From: Planctomycetales bacterium
GTDB lineage: Bacteria > Planctomycetota > Planctomycetia > Pirellulales > Pirellulaceae
Length of the DNA stretch: 36,384 bases
NCBI GenBank assembly: GCA_020426845.1
Contig: JAGQPF010000126.1
Location: 1-36,384 of the forward strand
Reading direction: 5' to 3'
A model generated the notes under the pieces. That model was not told where the DNA came from. It did not search any database and was given only the letters and a program-made list of their open reading frames with translations. Both the position numbers and the translations under genes were made by a program. The first letter of the stretch is position 1. Each line of letters starts with the position of its first letter. Below are positions 1 to 7,896 of the stretch, piece after piece.

Positions 1-115
1 AATCGTCGGAGTGCTAATCGTCGGAGTGCTAATCGTCGGAGTGCTAATCGTCGGAGTGCTAATCGTCGGAGTGCTAATCGTCGGAGTGCTAATCGTCGGA
101 GTGCTAATCGTCGGA
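1..115. repeat. 15-bp tandem repeat, 7.7 copies
   Basis: The unit aatcgtcggagtgct is repeated seven times exactly, plus ten bases of an eighth copy. It begins at or before the window edge. The last partial copy overlaps the 3' end of the adenylate cyclase gene, including its stop codon. Read on the minus strand the unit is five codons (TAG CAC TCC GAC GAT), so every copy holds an in-frame TAG and copy-number change would not alter the protein. Confidence 0.97.
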
Positions 116-1756
116 ATCACAGGCGTCGCCGCCTCGGGCGGACTTTGCGGGCCGGACGCCATAGAGCGATAGCGGCTCCGCCCGGCCGCGAATTTGGCAA
201 TCAGGATAATCGGCGAAGCCAAAGTTCTCCGGATGCCGCAACCGTGCTCGAGTCGCGGCCGAGATCAGCGTGGCCTCGTAGTGTTTGGTCAGATCCTGGA
301 TCCGCGCGGCACAATTTACGGTGTCGCCAATCGCGGTGTACTCCTGGCGCCGAGGCGACCCGATGCTGCCGACCACCGCCTCACCGGAGTGAATTCCGAT
401 GCCGATCTCCAGAGGCTCGACCCCTTCCTCACGCAACTCCCGGTTGAGAGGAACGACCGCGGCTTGCATGGCCAACGCCGCTTGAACGCACTGGTCGGCA
501 TGGTCGCGGCGGTCCGACGCGGTGTCGAACAGGGCCATCATGCCGTCGCCCAGAAACTTGTTGACCATCCCCTCGTGCGCTTCGACCACTTCCACCAGCC
601 GAGTGAACAGGCGGTTGAGCAGTCGCACAATCTCTTCGGGGCTGGCGGTGGAGGAGCGGGTAGTGAACCCGCGGACATCGACAAACATCACCGTCACCTG
701 CTCGGCCAACGCCACAGCGTTGGGATTGCGCCGCAGCACTCGCTGGGCGGCCTGTTGGCCGATATGCCGGCCGAACGTCTCTTCAATGCGTTCCTTTTCG
801 CGAAGGCCAGTCACCATGTCGTTGACGTCTTCAATCAGCGTGCCGAATTCATCCGCGCGGCGCATGCGGATCTCGACGTGCAAGTCGCCGTCCGACACCC
901 GCTGCGCGGCGACTCGCAGCGCCCGCACCGGCGACTCGATCAGCATGCTGGCCAGCGCCGCCGTGAGCAAGCAAAAGCAAACGCCCACCACGCCAACGAA
1001 GACCGACAATCCCGGCTCGTTGTGGATGTCGGCCAAATTCAACAGCACGAGCGAAACGATCGGGCAGATGCCGGCGGCAATTGCCCAGAGCATGAAGTGG
1101 CCGCGCAGTCCCAGCGATAGCGCGCCGTCGGTCTCGCTGGGGTTGGCGTCGCCGAACAGCACCGGAAACACCAGTCGCTGTGTGAGCAGTTCGACCAGGA
1201 AGAAACCTTGCGTGATGGCGATCGATCCCCCAATGACAAACGAGACGGGCAGGTGGATGCCGGCCATGCGGCTGACTTGCTCGTCACCCGCCGCCAGCGC
1301 GGCCAAAAACGTCGGAATGCAGGCCAGCCAGGCAAAGCCCGCAATGCCGCCCAGCCACCAAGGGAGATTGATCGAGCGCCGCCGCGCTCGCTGCAGCCGG
1401 TCTGCATCGACTTGGCCCCCAGTGAGCAATTGGCGCTGGGTGAGGTGAACCTCGGAGACGGCCAGCACCCACAATGCGATGGCCAACGGATAGACGGTGA
1501 GGTTGAAGGCGATCACCGTCAGGTTGAAACGCCCCAGTTGCAGGGGCGTGAGCGTGGGCTCAAGCACGCGGATGTTGTACCAAATGTTGAAGATGCTGCC
1601 GATCAATTGCGGGCCAATCGGAACGACGCCGATCAACAGCACGGCGTGTCGCAGCACCCACGGCACCGCCGCGTCGTCGCCGATCGGCTTGACCGGCTCG
1701 GTGTCGGGCAGCGTCGGCGGCTGGCTGGCAGGAGCGATATCGGCAGGGTGGACCAT
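104..1756 (-). CDS. membrane-bound class III adenylate/guanylate cyclase with HAMP domain
   Basis: This 550-aa protein should make cyclic AMP from ATP at the inner membrane. The N-terminal half has about six hydrophobic segments (roughly residues 36-60, 78-100, 133-155, 170-195, 219-241, 249-272). A HAMP-type linker (about 273-325) and a class III cyclase domain (about 352-535) follow. Metal ligands are D360 in FVDVRGFT and D404 in FLGDGMMALF. K400 and T474 (EYTAIGD) fit adenine recognition, and N481 and R485 (VNCAARIQ) fit the transition-state pair, so the enzyme looks complete and more like an adenylate than a guanylate cyclase. The ATG at 1756 gives a proline-rich tail before the first TM segment. 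It lies 24 bp downstream of the CorA-like gene and is probably cotranscribed with it. The signal sensed by the membrane part is not visible. The stop codon sits inside a 15-bp tandem repeat. Confidence 0.93.
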   Translation of the reverse strand: MVHPADIAPASQPPTLPDTEPVKPIGDDAAVPWVLRHAVLLIGVVPIGPQLIGSIFNIWYNIRVLEPTLTPLQLGRFNLTVIAFNLTVYPLAIALWVLAVSEVHLTQRQLLTGGQVDADRLQRARRRSINLPWWLGGIAGFAWLACIPTFLAALAAGDEQVSRMAGIHLPVSFVIGGSIAITQGFFLVELLTQRLVFPVLFGDANPSETDGALSLGLRGHFMLWAIAAGICPIVSLVLLNLADIHNEPGLSVFVGVVGVCFCLLTAALASMLIESPVRALRVAAQRVSDGDLHVEIRMRRADEFGTLIEDVNDMVTGLREKERIEETFGRHIGQQAAQRVLRRNPNAVALAEQVTVMFVDVRGFTTRSSTASPEEIVRLLNRLFTRLVEVVEAHEGMVNKFLGDGMMALFDTASDRRDHADQCVQAALAMQAAVVPLNRELREEGVEPLEIGIGIHSGEAVVGSIGSPRRQEYTAIGDTVNCAARIQDLTKHYEATLISAATRARLRHPENFGFADYPDCQIRGRAEPLSLYGVRPAKSARGGDACDSDD

Positions 1757-1780
1757 CCGTGCGGTTTTTCCGGTCCAAGG

Positions 1781-2548
1781 TTACCGCTGTCCGGGCGGTC
1801 TGAGCATGAACATCAGCAGCACCAGGCCCAGCGTGAAGCCCACGGCCGTCAAGCCGATGAATGGCCATGGCGGCGACGTTTCTTCGAGCGTATGGCGAAG
1901 GTTGACGCCAAACAAGGCGCTGAGCGTGGCGATGGGAAAGAAGATCGCCGCGAGAATGTTCAGTCGATGCGCGGAGATGGCCATCTTGTGGGCGGCGTCG
2001 GCTTGCTCCTCCGCACGCCTGGCGATGCATTGTTGGAGCGAGTTGTTGGCGTCCGCGTACAACAACTCCGCATTTCGCTCGATGTTGTACGCCTGGTCGC
2101 GCAGGTCGATCAGGTCGCGGTTTTCGGGGCGCGCCTGACGGGCGTCCTGAAGTGTCTGGTGCAAATGGCGGGCAGCCCGCAGCACAGGCGCCAGGTCGTT
2201 GAGCACCTCGAAGTACTGCTCCGCGTGAGTGGCGGCCTCCTCGCGATCGTCCAACTGGTTGATCTTCTCGCCGAATTCGGTGACGTGAGACTGCAGCGAG
2301 GCCAGGCCGGCGCCTCGCTCGGTGGAATGCCACGCGCCTTGAGGATCTAGCCAGAACAGCCGCCCTTGCCGTTCCTCGTCGTCAGCCGCGGGCGGAGCAT
2401 GCAGGATTAGCAGTAGATGCTCCTCCGCGTCCATCATTCGCTGGCGACCGTGCTCGCTGCCCAGCCGCTTGCGAAACACCTCGGGAACCTTCCAGGTGGC
2501 GGGCACGACGGAGGCCGAAGGGCCGGTGGGACGAGAGTGAGTGGACAT
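1781..2548 (-). CDS. CorA-like two-TM membrane protein
   Basis: The 255-aa product has a soluble, helical, charged N-terminal part (about residues 1-190) and two hydrophobic segments at the C-terminus, the CorA-family layout. The first TM contains AIFFPIATLSALFGVNL, which aligns with the end of CorA TM1, where the signature GMN normally sits; here it reads GVN. The N-terminal domain is short compared with typical CorA proteins of about 315 aa. Magnesium or other divalent cation transport is possible, but the altered signature makes a divergent or non-transporting relative equally likely. I chose the ATG at 2548; a longer reading frame reaches a TTG at 2620 but adds only low-complexity residues that overlap a GC hairpin. 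The cyclase gene follows after 24 bp on the same strand, suggesting a two-gene operon. Confidence 0.75.
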   Translation of the reverse strand: MSTHSRPTGPSASVVPATWKVPEVFRKRLGSEHGRQRMMDAEEHLLLILHAPPAADDEERQGRLFWLDPQGAWHSTERGAGLASLQSHVTEFGEKINQLDDREEAATHAEQYFEVLNDLAPVLRAARHLHQTLQDARQARPENRDLIDLRDQAYNIERNAELLYADANNSLQQCIARRAEEQADAAHKMAISAHRLNILAAIFFPIATLSALFGVNLRHTLEETSPPWPFIGLTAVGFTLGLVLLMFMLRPPGQR

Positions 2549-2609
2549 AGTGGTTGGCTCGACGGAGGCAGTTGGACCGTGGGTGGGGGCAGTATGATCG
2601 CGCCGCGGC

Positions 2610-2634
2610 CCCCGGGGCAAGATGAGCCCCGGGG
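2610..2634. repeat. GC-rich perfect hairpin between divergent genes
   Basis: CCCCGGGGC (2610-2618) and GCCCCGGGG (2626-2634) form a perfect 9-bp inverted repeat with a 7-base loop. It lies 62 bp upstream of the CorA-like start, in the 274-bp gap between that gene and the divergent DUF1559 gene. The same core (CCCGGGGC...GCCCCGGG) recurs in the repeat array at 35856-36200, so it is probably a member of a genome-wide palindromic repeat family, not a specific operator. Confidence 0.7.
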
Positions 2635-2822
2635 CGCCGAGTGCTGGCCAGTGATCGTGCCGTTAGCTATGGTAAACACTGCGGTTCTCGCGATCAGACG
2701 AGGTCCGGGGGCGGTCGAAAACATCTCATCCAGCCGCCGGCACATAATTTTTTCCAAACGATGGGGCTGTTCGTGGCCTCGCCTTACTCTTCTCAGCTGT
2801 CCATCCTTGCTCGATCACCCTC

Positions 2823-3815
2823 ATGTTGATTCCCAATTCATCCCGGCTCAGTGTTGGTGAACCTCGCCGTCACGCGCATTCCCCCCTCCGCCACGGCTTC
2901 ACGTTGGTCGAATTGCTCGTGGTGATTGCCATTATCGGCGTGCTGGTGGCGTTGTTGTTGCCCGCCGTGCAAGCAGCGCGAGAGACCGCGCGTCGCATGA
3001 GTTGCAGCAACAACCTCAAGCAACTCGCCTTGGCGGCTCACACACACCACGATGTGCACAAGATTCTGCCCGGTGGCGGAGAAACTTGGAACGCGCACGT
3101 CACCTACATTGCCGGGGCGCCCGCCATTGGCCCTCAGCAGCGGATGGGCTGGGGATTTCAGATCCTGCCCTACATCGAACAGACAGCCGTTTGGAACGCC
3201 TCAACCGCAACCGGCGACGATATTGATCGCTCGAACCTGACGATCTCGGCGGAGATCGCCGCATTCCATTGCCCCACGCGCCGGGACGCGGCAGCGCTGC
3301 CGCTGCAGACGGATTGGTACAGCAACCACCACTCCACGACCCCATCCAGTTCAGGCAAGCAAGCTCGTCACGGCACGACGGACTACGCCGCCAGCAATGC
3401 CAGCAACAACGGGGCGATCATCAGCACGGGCCGTGAAATGGTGGACGGCACGTGGCGCGGCAAAGGCAATCCGACCGCGTTTCGCAAGATTCTCGACGGC
3501 ACCTCCAACGTGATTCTGCTCGGGGAGAAACGCATGAACGTGCTGTTCCTCGGCGCTTATCAAAGCGATGACAACGAAGGGTATACAGCCGGCTGGGACC
3601 ACGACACAGTGCGCTACACCGATCGCGAGCCCCGTCCCGACTGGCAGCACCCGTCATCGCTGTGGGGCGAGCAACGCTTTGGCTCGTCGCATCCTGCCGT
3701 GTTCCTGGTCGCGATGGTCGATGGCTCGGTACAGGTGCTTCCCTACTCGATCGAATTGGCAGTCTTCAACAAACTTGGCATGCGCGCCGACGGAGCACCC
3801 GTGGAGTTGCCTTAG
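2823..3815 (+). CDS. DUF1559 family prepilin-like protein
   Basis: This 330-aa protein has a type IV prepilin-like N-terminus: a basic leader with RRHAH and RHG, then FTLVELLVVIAIIGVLVALL, with glutamate at position +5 of the predicted mature chain (E30). Prepilin peptidase would cleave after G25. The hydrophobic helix is followed by the AARETARRMSCSNNLKQLALA signature seen in the DUF1559 (SBP_bac_10) family. Near the C-terminus HPAVFLVAMVDG fits the H-X9-DG motif that defines these planctomycetal proteins. The family is greatly expanded in Planctomycetota; its function is not established, though a surface or pseudopilin role is inferred. The ATG at 2823 is the natural start just before the leader. 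A small lipoprotein gene follows 68 bp downstream, a common pairing. Confidence 0.93.
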   Translation: MLIPNSSRLSVGEPRRHAHSPLRHGFTLVELLVVIAIIGVLVALLLPAVQAARETARRMSCSNNLKQLALAAHTHHDVHKILPGGGETWNAHVTYIAGAPAIGPQQRMGWGFQILPYIEQTAVWNASTATGDDIDRSNLTISAEIAAFHCPTRRDAAALPLQTDWYSNHHSTTPSSSGKQARHGTTDYAASNASNNGAIISTGREMVDGTWRGKGNPTAFRKILDGTSNVILLGEKRMNVLFLGAYQSDDNEGYTAGWDHDTVRYTDREPRPDWQHPSSLWGEQRFGSSHPAVFLVAMVDGSVQVLPYSIELAVFNKLGMRADGAPVELP

Positions 3816-3883
3816 GAGTCCGTTGAAACGACACCCCCGAAGCGGATCCGATCTCTCCTGTTCCAACCTAACAAGACTTCCCT

Positions 3884-4339
3884 ATGTCCGAACGCGGCGC
3901 CCGTCAGCAATTCTCGCAATGTCTTAAGGTGATGTTGCCCCTCATCCTGGCGTTCATTTCGAGCGCCGGATGTGGCCCGCCGGTCGAGAAAGGGGTCATC
4001 GTGAAGGGCAAATTGTTGCATGACGGCAAGCCGCTCACTGTGCCCGGTGCCGCCGTGAATGCCGGCTGGGTGGAAATCGAGCTGAATCCGCTGGGAGAAG
4101 GGGCGGTCGAGTACGGCATGCTGAACCCGGACGGCGAGTTCCTCTTTAGTGGACAGGGCACCGGCATCAAGCCAGGCCGGTATCGCATGGCGGTATACCA
4201 ACGCTCACAGGGGCCTGAAACCGACGACCTGAACGGGGCCTTCAGCCGAGAAAACACCAAACTCGAGATTGAAGTCGACCCCAAGCATCTCGGCGAAACT
4301 CAGGACCTTGGCACGATCGAGATGAACGGGGCCCGGTAG
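3884..4339 (+). CDS. small carboxypeptidase-regulatory-like lipoprotein
   Basis: A 151-aa protein with a signal sequence ending in a lipobox-like AFISSAGC (cysteine at about residue 30), so it is predicted to be a lipid-anchored exported protein. The mature part contains VKGKLLHDGKPL, VEIELNPLG, GEFLFSG and KPGRYRMAVY, which is the pattern of the small beta-sandwich (transthyretin / carboxypeptidase regulatory-like) domains that often follow DUF1559 genes in Planctomycetota. No catalytic residues are apparent. It lies 68 bp after the DUF1559 gene in the same direction and is likely cotranscribed. The function is unknown; a binding or scaffold role at the cell surface is inference. Confidence 0.82.
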   Translation: MSERGARQQFSQCLKVMLPLILAFISSAGCGPPVEKGVIVKGKLLHDGKPLTVPGAAVNAGWVEIELNPLGEGAVEYGMLNPDGEFLFSGQGTGIKPGRYRMAVYQRSQGPETDDLNGAFSRENTKLEIEVDPKHLGETQDLGTIEMNGAR

Positions 4340-4651
4340 GTCGCCTTGGCGGTTGTAAAGTATTGCTGAGAAACGGTTTGTGGGTTTCCTCGGGCCCCCC
4401 TCGTGCGAGCGCTGCCGTCGATGCGTCCACGCAATTGAGGAAAACCTCCGAGAAATCGCAATATCCGGGCGAGATCGGCCGAAGAGTCCGTCAATGTCAG
4501 CTATCAGCCTGATTCCTAGGGCTGACCGGTGACGAATTCGTTCCCTGGATGATCCATGAAGGAACGAGCTCCGTAGCAACCTGTGGCGACACGACTCCCG
4601 AACCGAAGTGGACGGTGGTTCCTGGCGCCGGTGATCCCCTTGAGGAAGCGT
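4340..4651. other. 312-bp gap with no recognisable gene
   Basis: This gap separates the small lipoprotein gene from the sigma-like gene. Open frames occur on both strands but none has a convincing start or family signature. It presumably holds the promoter of the sigma-like gene, but I see no clear consensus. Confidence 0.5.
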
Positions 4652-5239
4652 ATGTCTCGACGAAGCAAGTTTGCCTCCACCGTGACCGCGGCGACCTGCG
4701 CCATGGTCCTCGCTGCAGCCGCAACTCCTGCTTGGGCATCGGCGGAGCCCGAGACGTTGCGGCAATTGGAAAAGTATTGCACCGCGAGTTGGCGCAACGC
4801 CCGCATTGACATGCAAGATTGGCAGGATTGCACGCAGCAGACCATGGTCGATCTGCTGAGCCGCGTCTCACGCGACCAGCTCACCGAGGCGATTGCGAAT
4901 CCAGCGTCGGTCGAGCGTCGTGAATTGACTCGCTGCATCTGGTGCACCGTGCAGCGGATGCGGCGCGCTCGCCCTCACTTCTCGCTGGAGCATCCCGTGG
5001 GCGCCTCCGATTGGGGCGAGAGCGATCTGCCGGTCAGTTCGGGAGAGCTTCGCGAGTCCATCGAGAATGACGCGGCGGGGCTCTCCGAGCGACAGCAGAC
5101 GATTCTGTTGCATCTGATGGACGGCTATACGGTGGGCGAGATTGCCGACAACTTGTGCATCGAGCCCGCCCGGGTAAGCGACGAGAAGTACAAGGCCGTG
5201 AAGAAGCTGCGGCGATACTTTCTCGCCGAGTGCGCTTAG
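4652..5239 (+). CDS. sigma-70 region 4 (ECF-like) protein with apparent signal peptide
   Basis: The 195-aa product carries a C-terminal helix-turn-helix like sigma-70 region 4: LSERQQTILLHLMDGYTVGE followed by IADNLCIEPARVSDEKYKAV. A central stretch (YCTASWRNARIDMQDWQDCT then QQTMVDLLSRV) resembles sigma region 2. It should be a DNA-binding transcription factor, yet the first ~31 residues (MSRRSKFASTVTAATCAMVL, then AAAATPAWASA) look like a classical signal peptide with a basic n-region, alanine-rich core and AxA cleavage site. The ATG at 4652 is supported by TGAGGA seven bases upstream; a GTG at 4583 in frame is less likely. Region 2 is weak, so it may not be a competent sigma factor. It is convergent with ispG, sharing a hairpin at the stop codons. 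Confidence 0.75.
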   Translation: MSRRSKFASTVTAATCAMVLAAAATPAWASAEPETLRQLEKYCTASWRNARIDMQDWQDCTQQTMVDLLSRVSRDQLTEAIANPASVERRELTRCIWCTVQRMRRARPHFSLEHPVGASDWGESDLPVSSGELRESIENDAAGLSERQQTILLHLMDGYTVGEIADNLCIEPARVSDEKYKAVKKLRRYFLAECA

Positions 5240-5264
5240 GGGGCGTTTTTGAAATGCCCTCTAA
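5236..5264. terminator. hairpin between convergent stop codons
   Basis: TTAGGGGGC (5236-5244) can pair with GCCCTCTAA (5256-5264) as a nine-base stem with one G.U pair and an 11-base T-rich loop. The stem includes the TAG of the sigma-like gene and the stop of ispG on the other strand. No U-tract follows, so it is only a plausible bidirectional terminator or 3' end protector. Confidence 0.4.
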
Positions 5265-6457
5265 CCATCACTTTTCGCTGCGATCAATTGATCCAGCTCT
5301 TGCTTCAAACGCGGCAGGATAGCATCGTACGGATAGGCGCCCAACGACTCGCTGCCACGTTTGAGATTCACGTGACTTGGGCCACACCAAAGCCCCAGGT
5401 CGGCGTCGTCGGTTTCTCCGGGTCCGTTGACGCGGCAACCCATCACCGCGATCGTGATCGCATAGTCGTGCGCATATCGAGTCATCTCCTTGACCTCTTC
5501 CGCCAACTCGATGAACGCCTCGTTCTCGACGCGAGAGCAACTGGGGCAGGCGATAATGTTCAGTGAGTTGCGGTCGAAGTGAACGACCGACCGCACGCGT
5601 CCCTGCCGAATGTCGTCCAGGATCTGCCGGCCTGCCGCAATCTCCTCGATTTTGCGGGGATTCGGCACGGTCAATGAGACGCGAATCGTGTCGCCAATGC
5701 CGCGGCCGATGAGCTGCTCAAAGGCGATTCGCGTCTTGATCACGCCATCGGGAGGCAGGCCCGCTTCGGTGACGCCCAGGTGTAGCGGCACGTCCGGACG
5801 CTGCTCGGCGAACCGCCGATTCACCTCGATCACCTTCTCGGGATCGGAGTCCTTGAGCGAGACGCAGTAACGGTGATATCCCAACGAGTCGAGCAGTTCG
5901 CAATGTTCGCGGGCGCTCTCCAGCATCGGGGAGATGGAGTCTTCGGGATCGTAGTGCGCTAGTTTTTCGGGGTCGACACTGCCGCAATTGACGCCAACGC
6001 GCATCGCGCAATTGTGCTCTCCGGCGATGTCGACAAGATAGCGGACCTTGTCCTGCCAGGGCTTCTCTCGTTCGTGGTGATAGAGGTGCCCGGGGTTGTA
6101 GCGGATTTTGTCGACCGCCGGCGCCACGATCTCCGCCATCCGGTAGTTTTCCTGCAGATCGACCGCCAGATTGGCGCTTGTCTGCCGGCGAATCTCCAAC
6201 AGCGCTTCGGCGTCCTGCCGGCTATCGACCGCCACGCGAATCACATCGGCGCCGGCGGCATGCAGAGCGTTGATCTGCTCGACCGTGGCGTCAATATTTC
6301 GAGTATGAGTTGCCGTCATGCTCTGCACGGCAATCGGATGTCCGGCTCCGATCTCGACGTTGCCGATGCGAACGGTGCGAGTCGGGTTGCGTTCGATCTC
6401 CACAAGTGAACCTGGGGTTCGGATGGTTGGGGCCGTTGAATTCAAAATACAACGCAT
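5261..6457 (-). CDS. ispG: 4-hydroxy-3-methylbut-2-en-1-yl diphosphate synthase (flavodoxin/ferredoxin)
   Basis: IspG (GcpE) reduces methylerythritol cyclodiphosphate to HMBPP, the penultimate step of the non-mevalonate isoprenoid pathway in the cytoplasm. The 398-aa product begins its conserved part with [20 protein letters not shown], continues with [10 protein letters not shown] and ends with the 4Fe-4S region: CPSCSR, then GCRVNGPGE, giving the C-X2-C and C-X6-E cluster ligands. Length matches single-domain bacterial IspG, without the insert found in plant and some other bacterial forms. I start at the ATG at 6457, which has GGGAAG nine bases upstream; an in-frame TTG at 6493 is possible. 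The start and its Shine-Dalgarno lie in one arm of a 19-bp inverted repeat. It is the last of three genes read in the same direction after PSCyt1 and DUF1501. Confidence 0.97.
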   Translation of the reverse strand: MRCILNSTAPTIRTPGSLVEIERNPTRTVRIGNVEIGAGHPIAVQSMTATHTRNIDATVEQINALHAAGADVIRVAVDSRQDAEALLEIRRQTSANLAVDLQENYRMAEIVAPAVDKIRYNPGHLYHHEREKPWQDKVRYLVDIAGEHNCAMRVGVNCGSVDPEKLAHYDPEDSISPMLESAREHCELLDSLGYHRYCVSLKDSDPEKVIEVNRRFAEQRPDVPLHLGVTEAGLPPDGVIKTRIAFEQLIGRGIGDTIRVSLTVPNPRKIEEIAAGRQILDDIRQGRVRSVVHFDRNSLNIIACPSCSRVENEAFIELAEEVKEMTRYAHDYAITIAVMGCRVNGPGETDDADLGLWCGPSHVNLKRGSESLGAYPYDAILPRLKQELDQLIAAKSDG

Positions 6458-6544
6458 TTCAAAAATCTTCCCGATCGGCAATCGGATTGACAAAGCCAGC
6501 AGAAAAACTGCCTTCGATTGCGCCAGGGAAGATTTTTGAAATGC
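6454..6544 (-). promoter_or_regulatory. 19-bp inverted repeat enclosing ispG RBS and start codon
   Basis: On the plus strand gcatttcaaaaatcttccc (6454-6472) is the exact complement of gggaagatttttgaaatgc (6526-6544), with a 53-base spacer. In the ispG transcript the downstream arm carries the GGGAAG Shine-Dalgarno and the ATG. The upstream arm starts only seven bases after the DUF1501 stop codon. Folding would hide the ribosome binding site, so translational control is plausible. A duplicated start region left by a rearrangement is an alternative. Confidence 0.6.
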
Positions 6545-6551
6545 CCACTAG

Positions 6552-7889
6552 TTAGGCCAGAATTTCACGCACCACTTTGCCGCCTTCGGGGCCAGTAAGG
6601 CGATGCTCGCGCCCGGCGTGCCAGTAGGCAAGTTGCTGGGCGTCGAGTCCCAAAAGGTGCAGGATCGTGGCGTGGAGATCGCGGAAGTGCACTTTGCCCT
6701 CGATGGCGCTCGCGCCCGTGGGGTCGGTCTTGCCGTGCACGTGGCCGGCCTTCACGCCGCCGCCGGCAAGCCAGAAGGTGAAGCCGCGAGCGTTGTGGCC
6801 GGTTTCATCTTTGCCGTCGTCCGGCGTTAGTCCAGGCCGTCCGAACTCCCCGCCCCACACCACCAGGGTGTCTTCAAGCATCCCTCGCTCGCGAAGGTCA
6901 TCCAGCAGCGCCGCGATCGGGGCGTCGGTGGCCTCGCAATTGGCCTGGAGATCGCGGCGGTGATTCTTGTGCTGGTCCCAGCTGCCGTGGTTCACTTCGA
7001 TAAAGCGGACGCCGGCTTCGGCGAAACGTCTCGCCAGCAAACATTGCCGGCCGAAGTCCGACGGCTTGCAGGTGCCCACCTGCTTCTCCTCGCGGCCCAC
7101 GCGATACTTCTCCAGCGTCGCCTTTGTCTCGCTCGTTGTGTCGAGCAGTTCGGGCGCTGCGGCCTGCATGCGGAAACCGAGCTCCATCGATTCGATCACG
7201 CCTTCAAGCCGCTGGTCTTCATGAGCGGAGGCGTGGCGGCGATTCATCGCTTGCACAAAGTCCAGCTGCCGGCGTTTGAGCTCCAAGGGCAAGTGCCCGC
7301 TCTCGACATTCGCGATCGTGGCGGCTGACATGTTCTCGCCGTTGACGCCGATCGGTGTGCCGTTATGAACCGAGGGCAAAAAGGCGCTGGAATACACCGA
7401 GCTCTTCGAGGTGTTGATGCTGACAAACCCCGGCAGGTTTTCGTTCTCGAATCCGAGCCCGTAGGAGACCCAAGACCCGAGCGATGGTCGCTCGCGAAGC
7501 CGGTCTCCCGTGTGCAGTTGCAGGAACGATTGAGCGTGGATGCCCGTGTCGGCGTGCATGCCGTTGATCACACACAGTTGATCGGCGTGCCGAGCGGTCT
7601 CGGGCAGCAGATCCGAGATCCACAGTCCGCTCTCGCCGTGTTGGCGAAACGGGAAGACGGAGCCGGGATGCTTCTTGTTGCCGGTCTGGGGCTTGAAGTC
7701 GAACGTGTCCAGCTGCGCGGGACCGCCGCTCATGCACAGGAAGATCACGCGCTTGGCCGTCGCGCCGCCGATCTGCCACGCGGGCCGCGCTCCTGCGGGC
7801 GCCGCGGCGGCCTGCTGGCAAAGCGCCCGAAAGGCAAGCAGGCCGAAGCCACAAGAGGCGGACTGCAGCATCATGCGTCGTGAAAACAT
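6552..7889 (-). CDS. DUF1501 domain-containing Tat-exported protein
   Basis: A 445-aa protein of the DUF1501 family (distantly sulfatase/alkaline-phosphatase-like). The N-terminus [20 protein letters not shown] matches a twin-arginine signal, so export through Tat is expected. Family signatures include [19 protein letters not shown], a [12 protein letters not shown] segment, [25 protein letters not shown] and [19 protein letters not shown]. Aspartate and histidine residues in these segments are likely metal ligands by analogy with the alkaline phosphatase fold. The ATG at 7889 lies seven bases after the stop of the PSCyt1/DUF1549/DUF1553 gene, the pairing that is usual in Planctomycetota, so the two are an operon. 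The pair is inferred to act in periplasmic or envelope oxidation or polysaccharide breakdown; no substrate is established. Confidence 0.95.
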   Translation of the reverse strand: MFSRRMMLQSASCGFGLLAFRALCQQAAAAPAGARPAWQIGGATAKRVIFLCMSGGPAQLDTFDFKPQTGNKKHPGSVFPFRQHGESGLWISDLLPETARHADQLCVINGMHADTGIHAQSFLQLHTGDRLRERPSLGSWVSYGLGFENENLPGFVSINTSKSSVYSSAFLPSVHNGTPIGVNGENMSAATIANVESGHLPLELKRRQLDFVQAMNRRHASAHEDQRLEGVIESMELGFRMQAAAPELLDTTSETKATLEKYRVGREEKQVGTCKPSDFGRQCLLARRFAEAGVRFIEVNHGSWDQHKNHRRDLQANCEATDAPIAALLDDLRERGMLEDTLVVWGGEFGRPGLTPDDGKDETGHNARGFTFWLAGGGVKAGHVHGKTDPTGASAIEGKVHFRDLHATILHLLGLDAQQLAYWHAGREHRLTGPEGGKVVREILA

Positions 7890-7896
7890 GGCGAGC

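Noticed and set aside
1..115. CRISPR or origin iterons
   Set aside because: There are no spacers, the unit is 15 bases and merges with a gene end; no replication gene is nearby.
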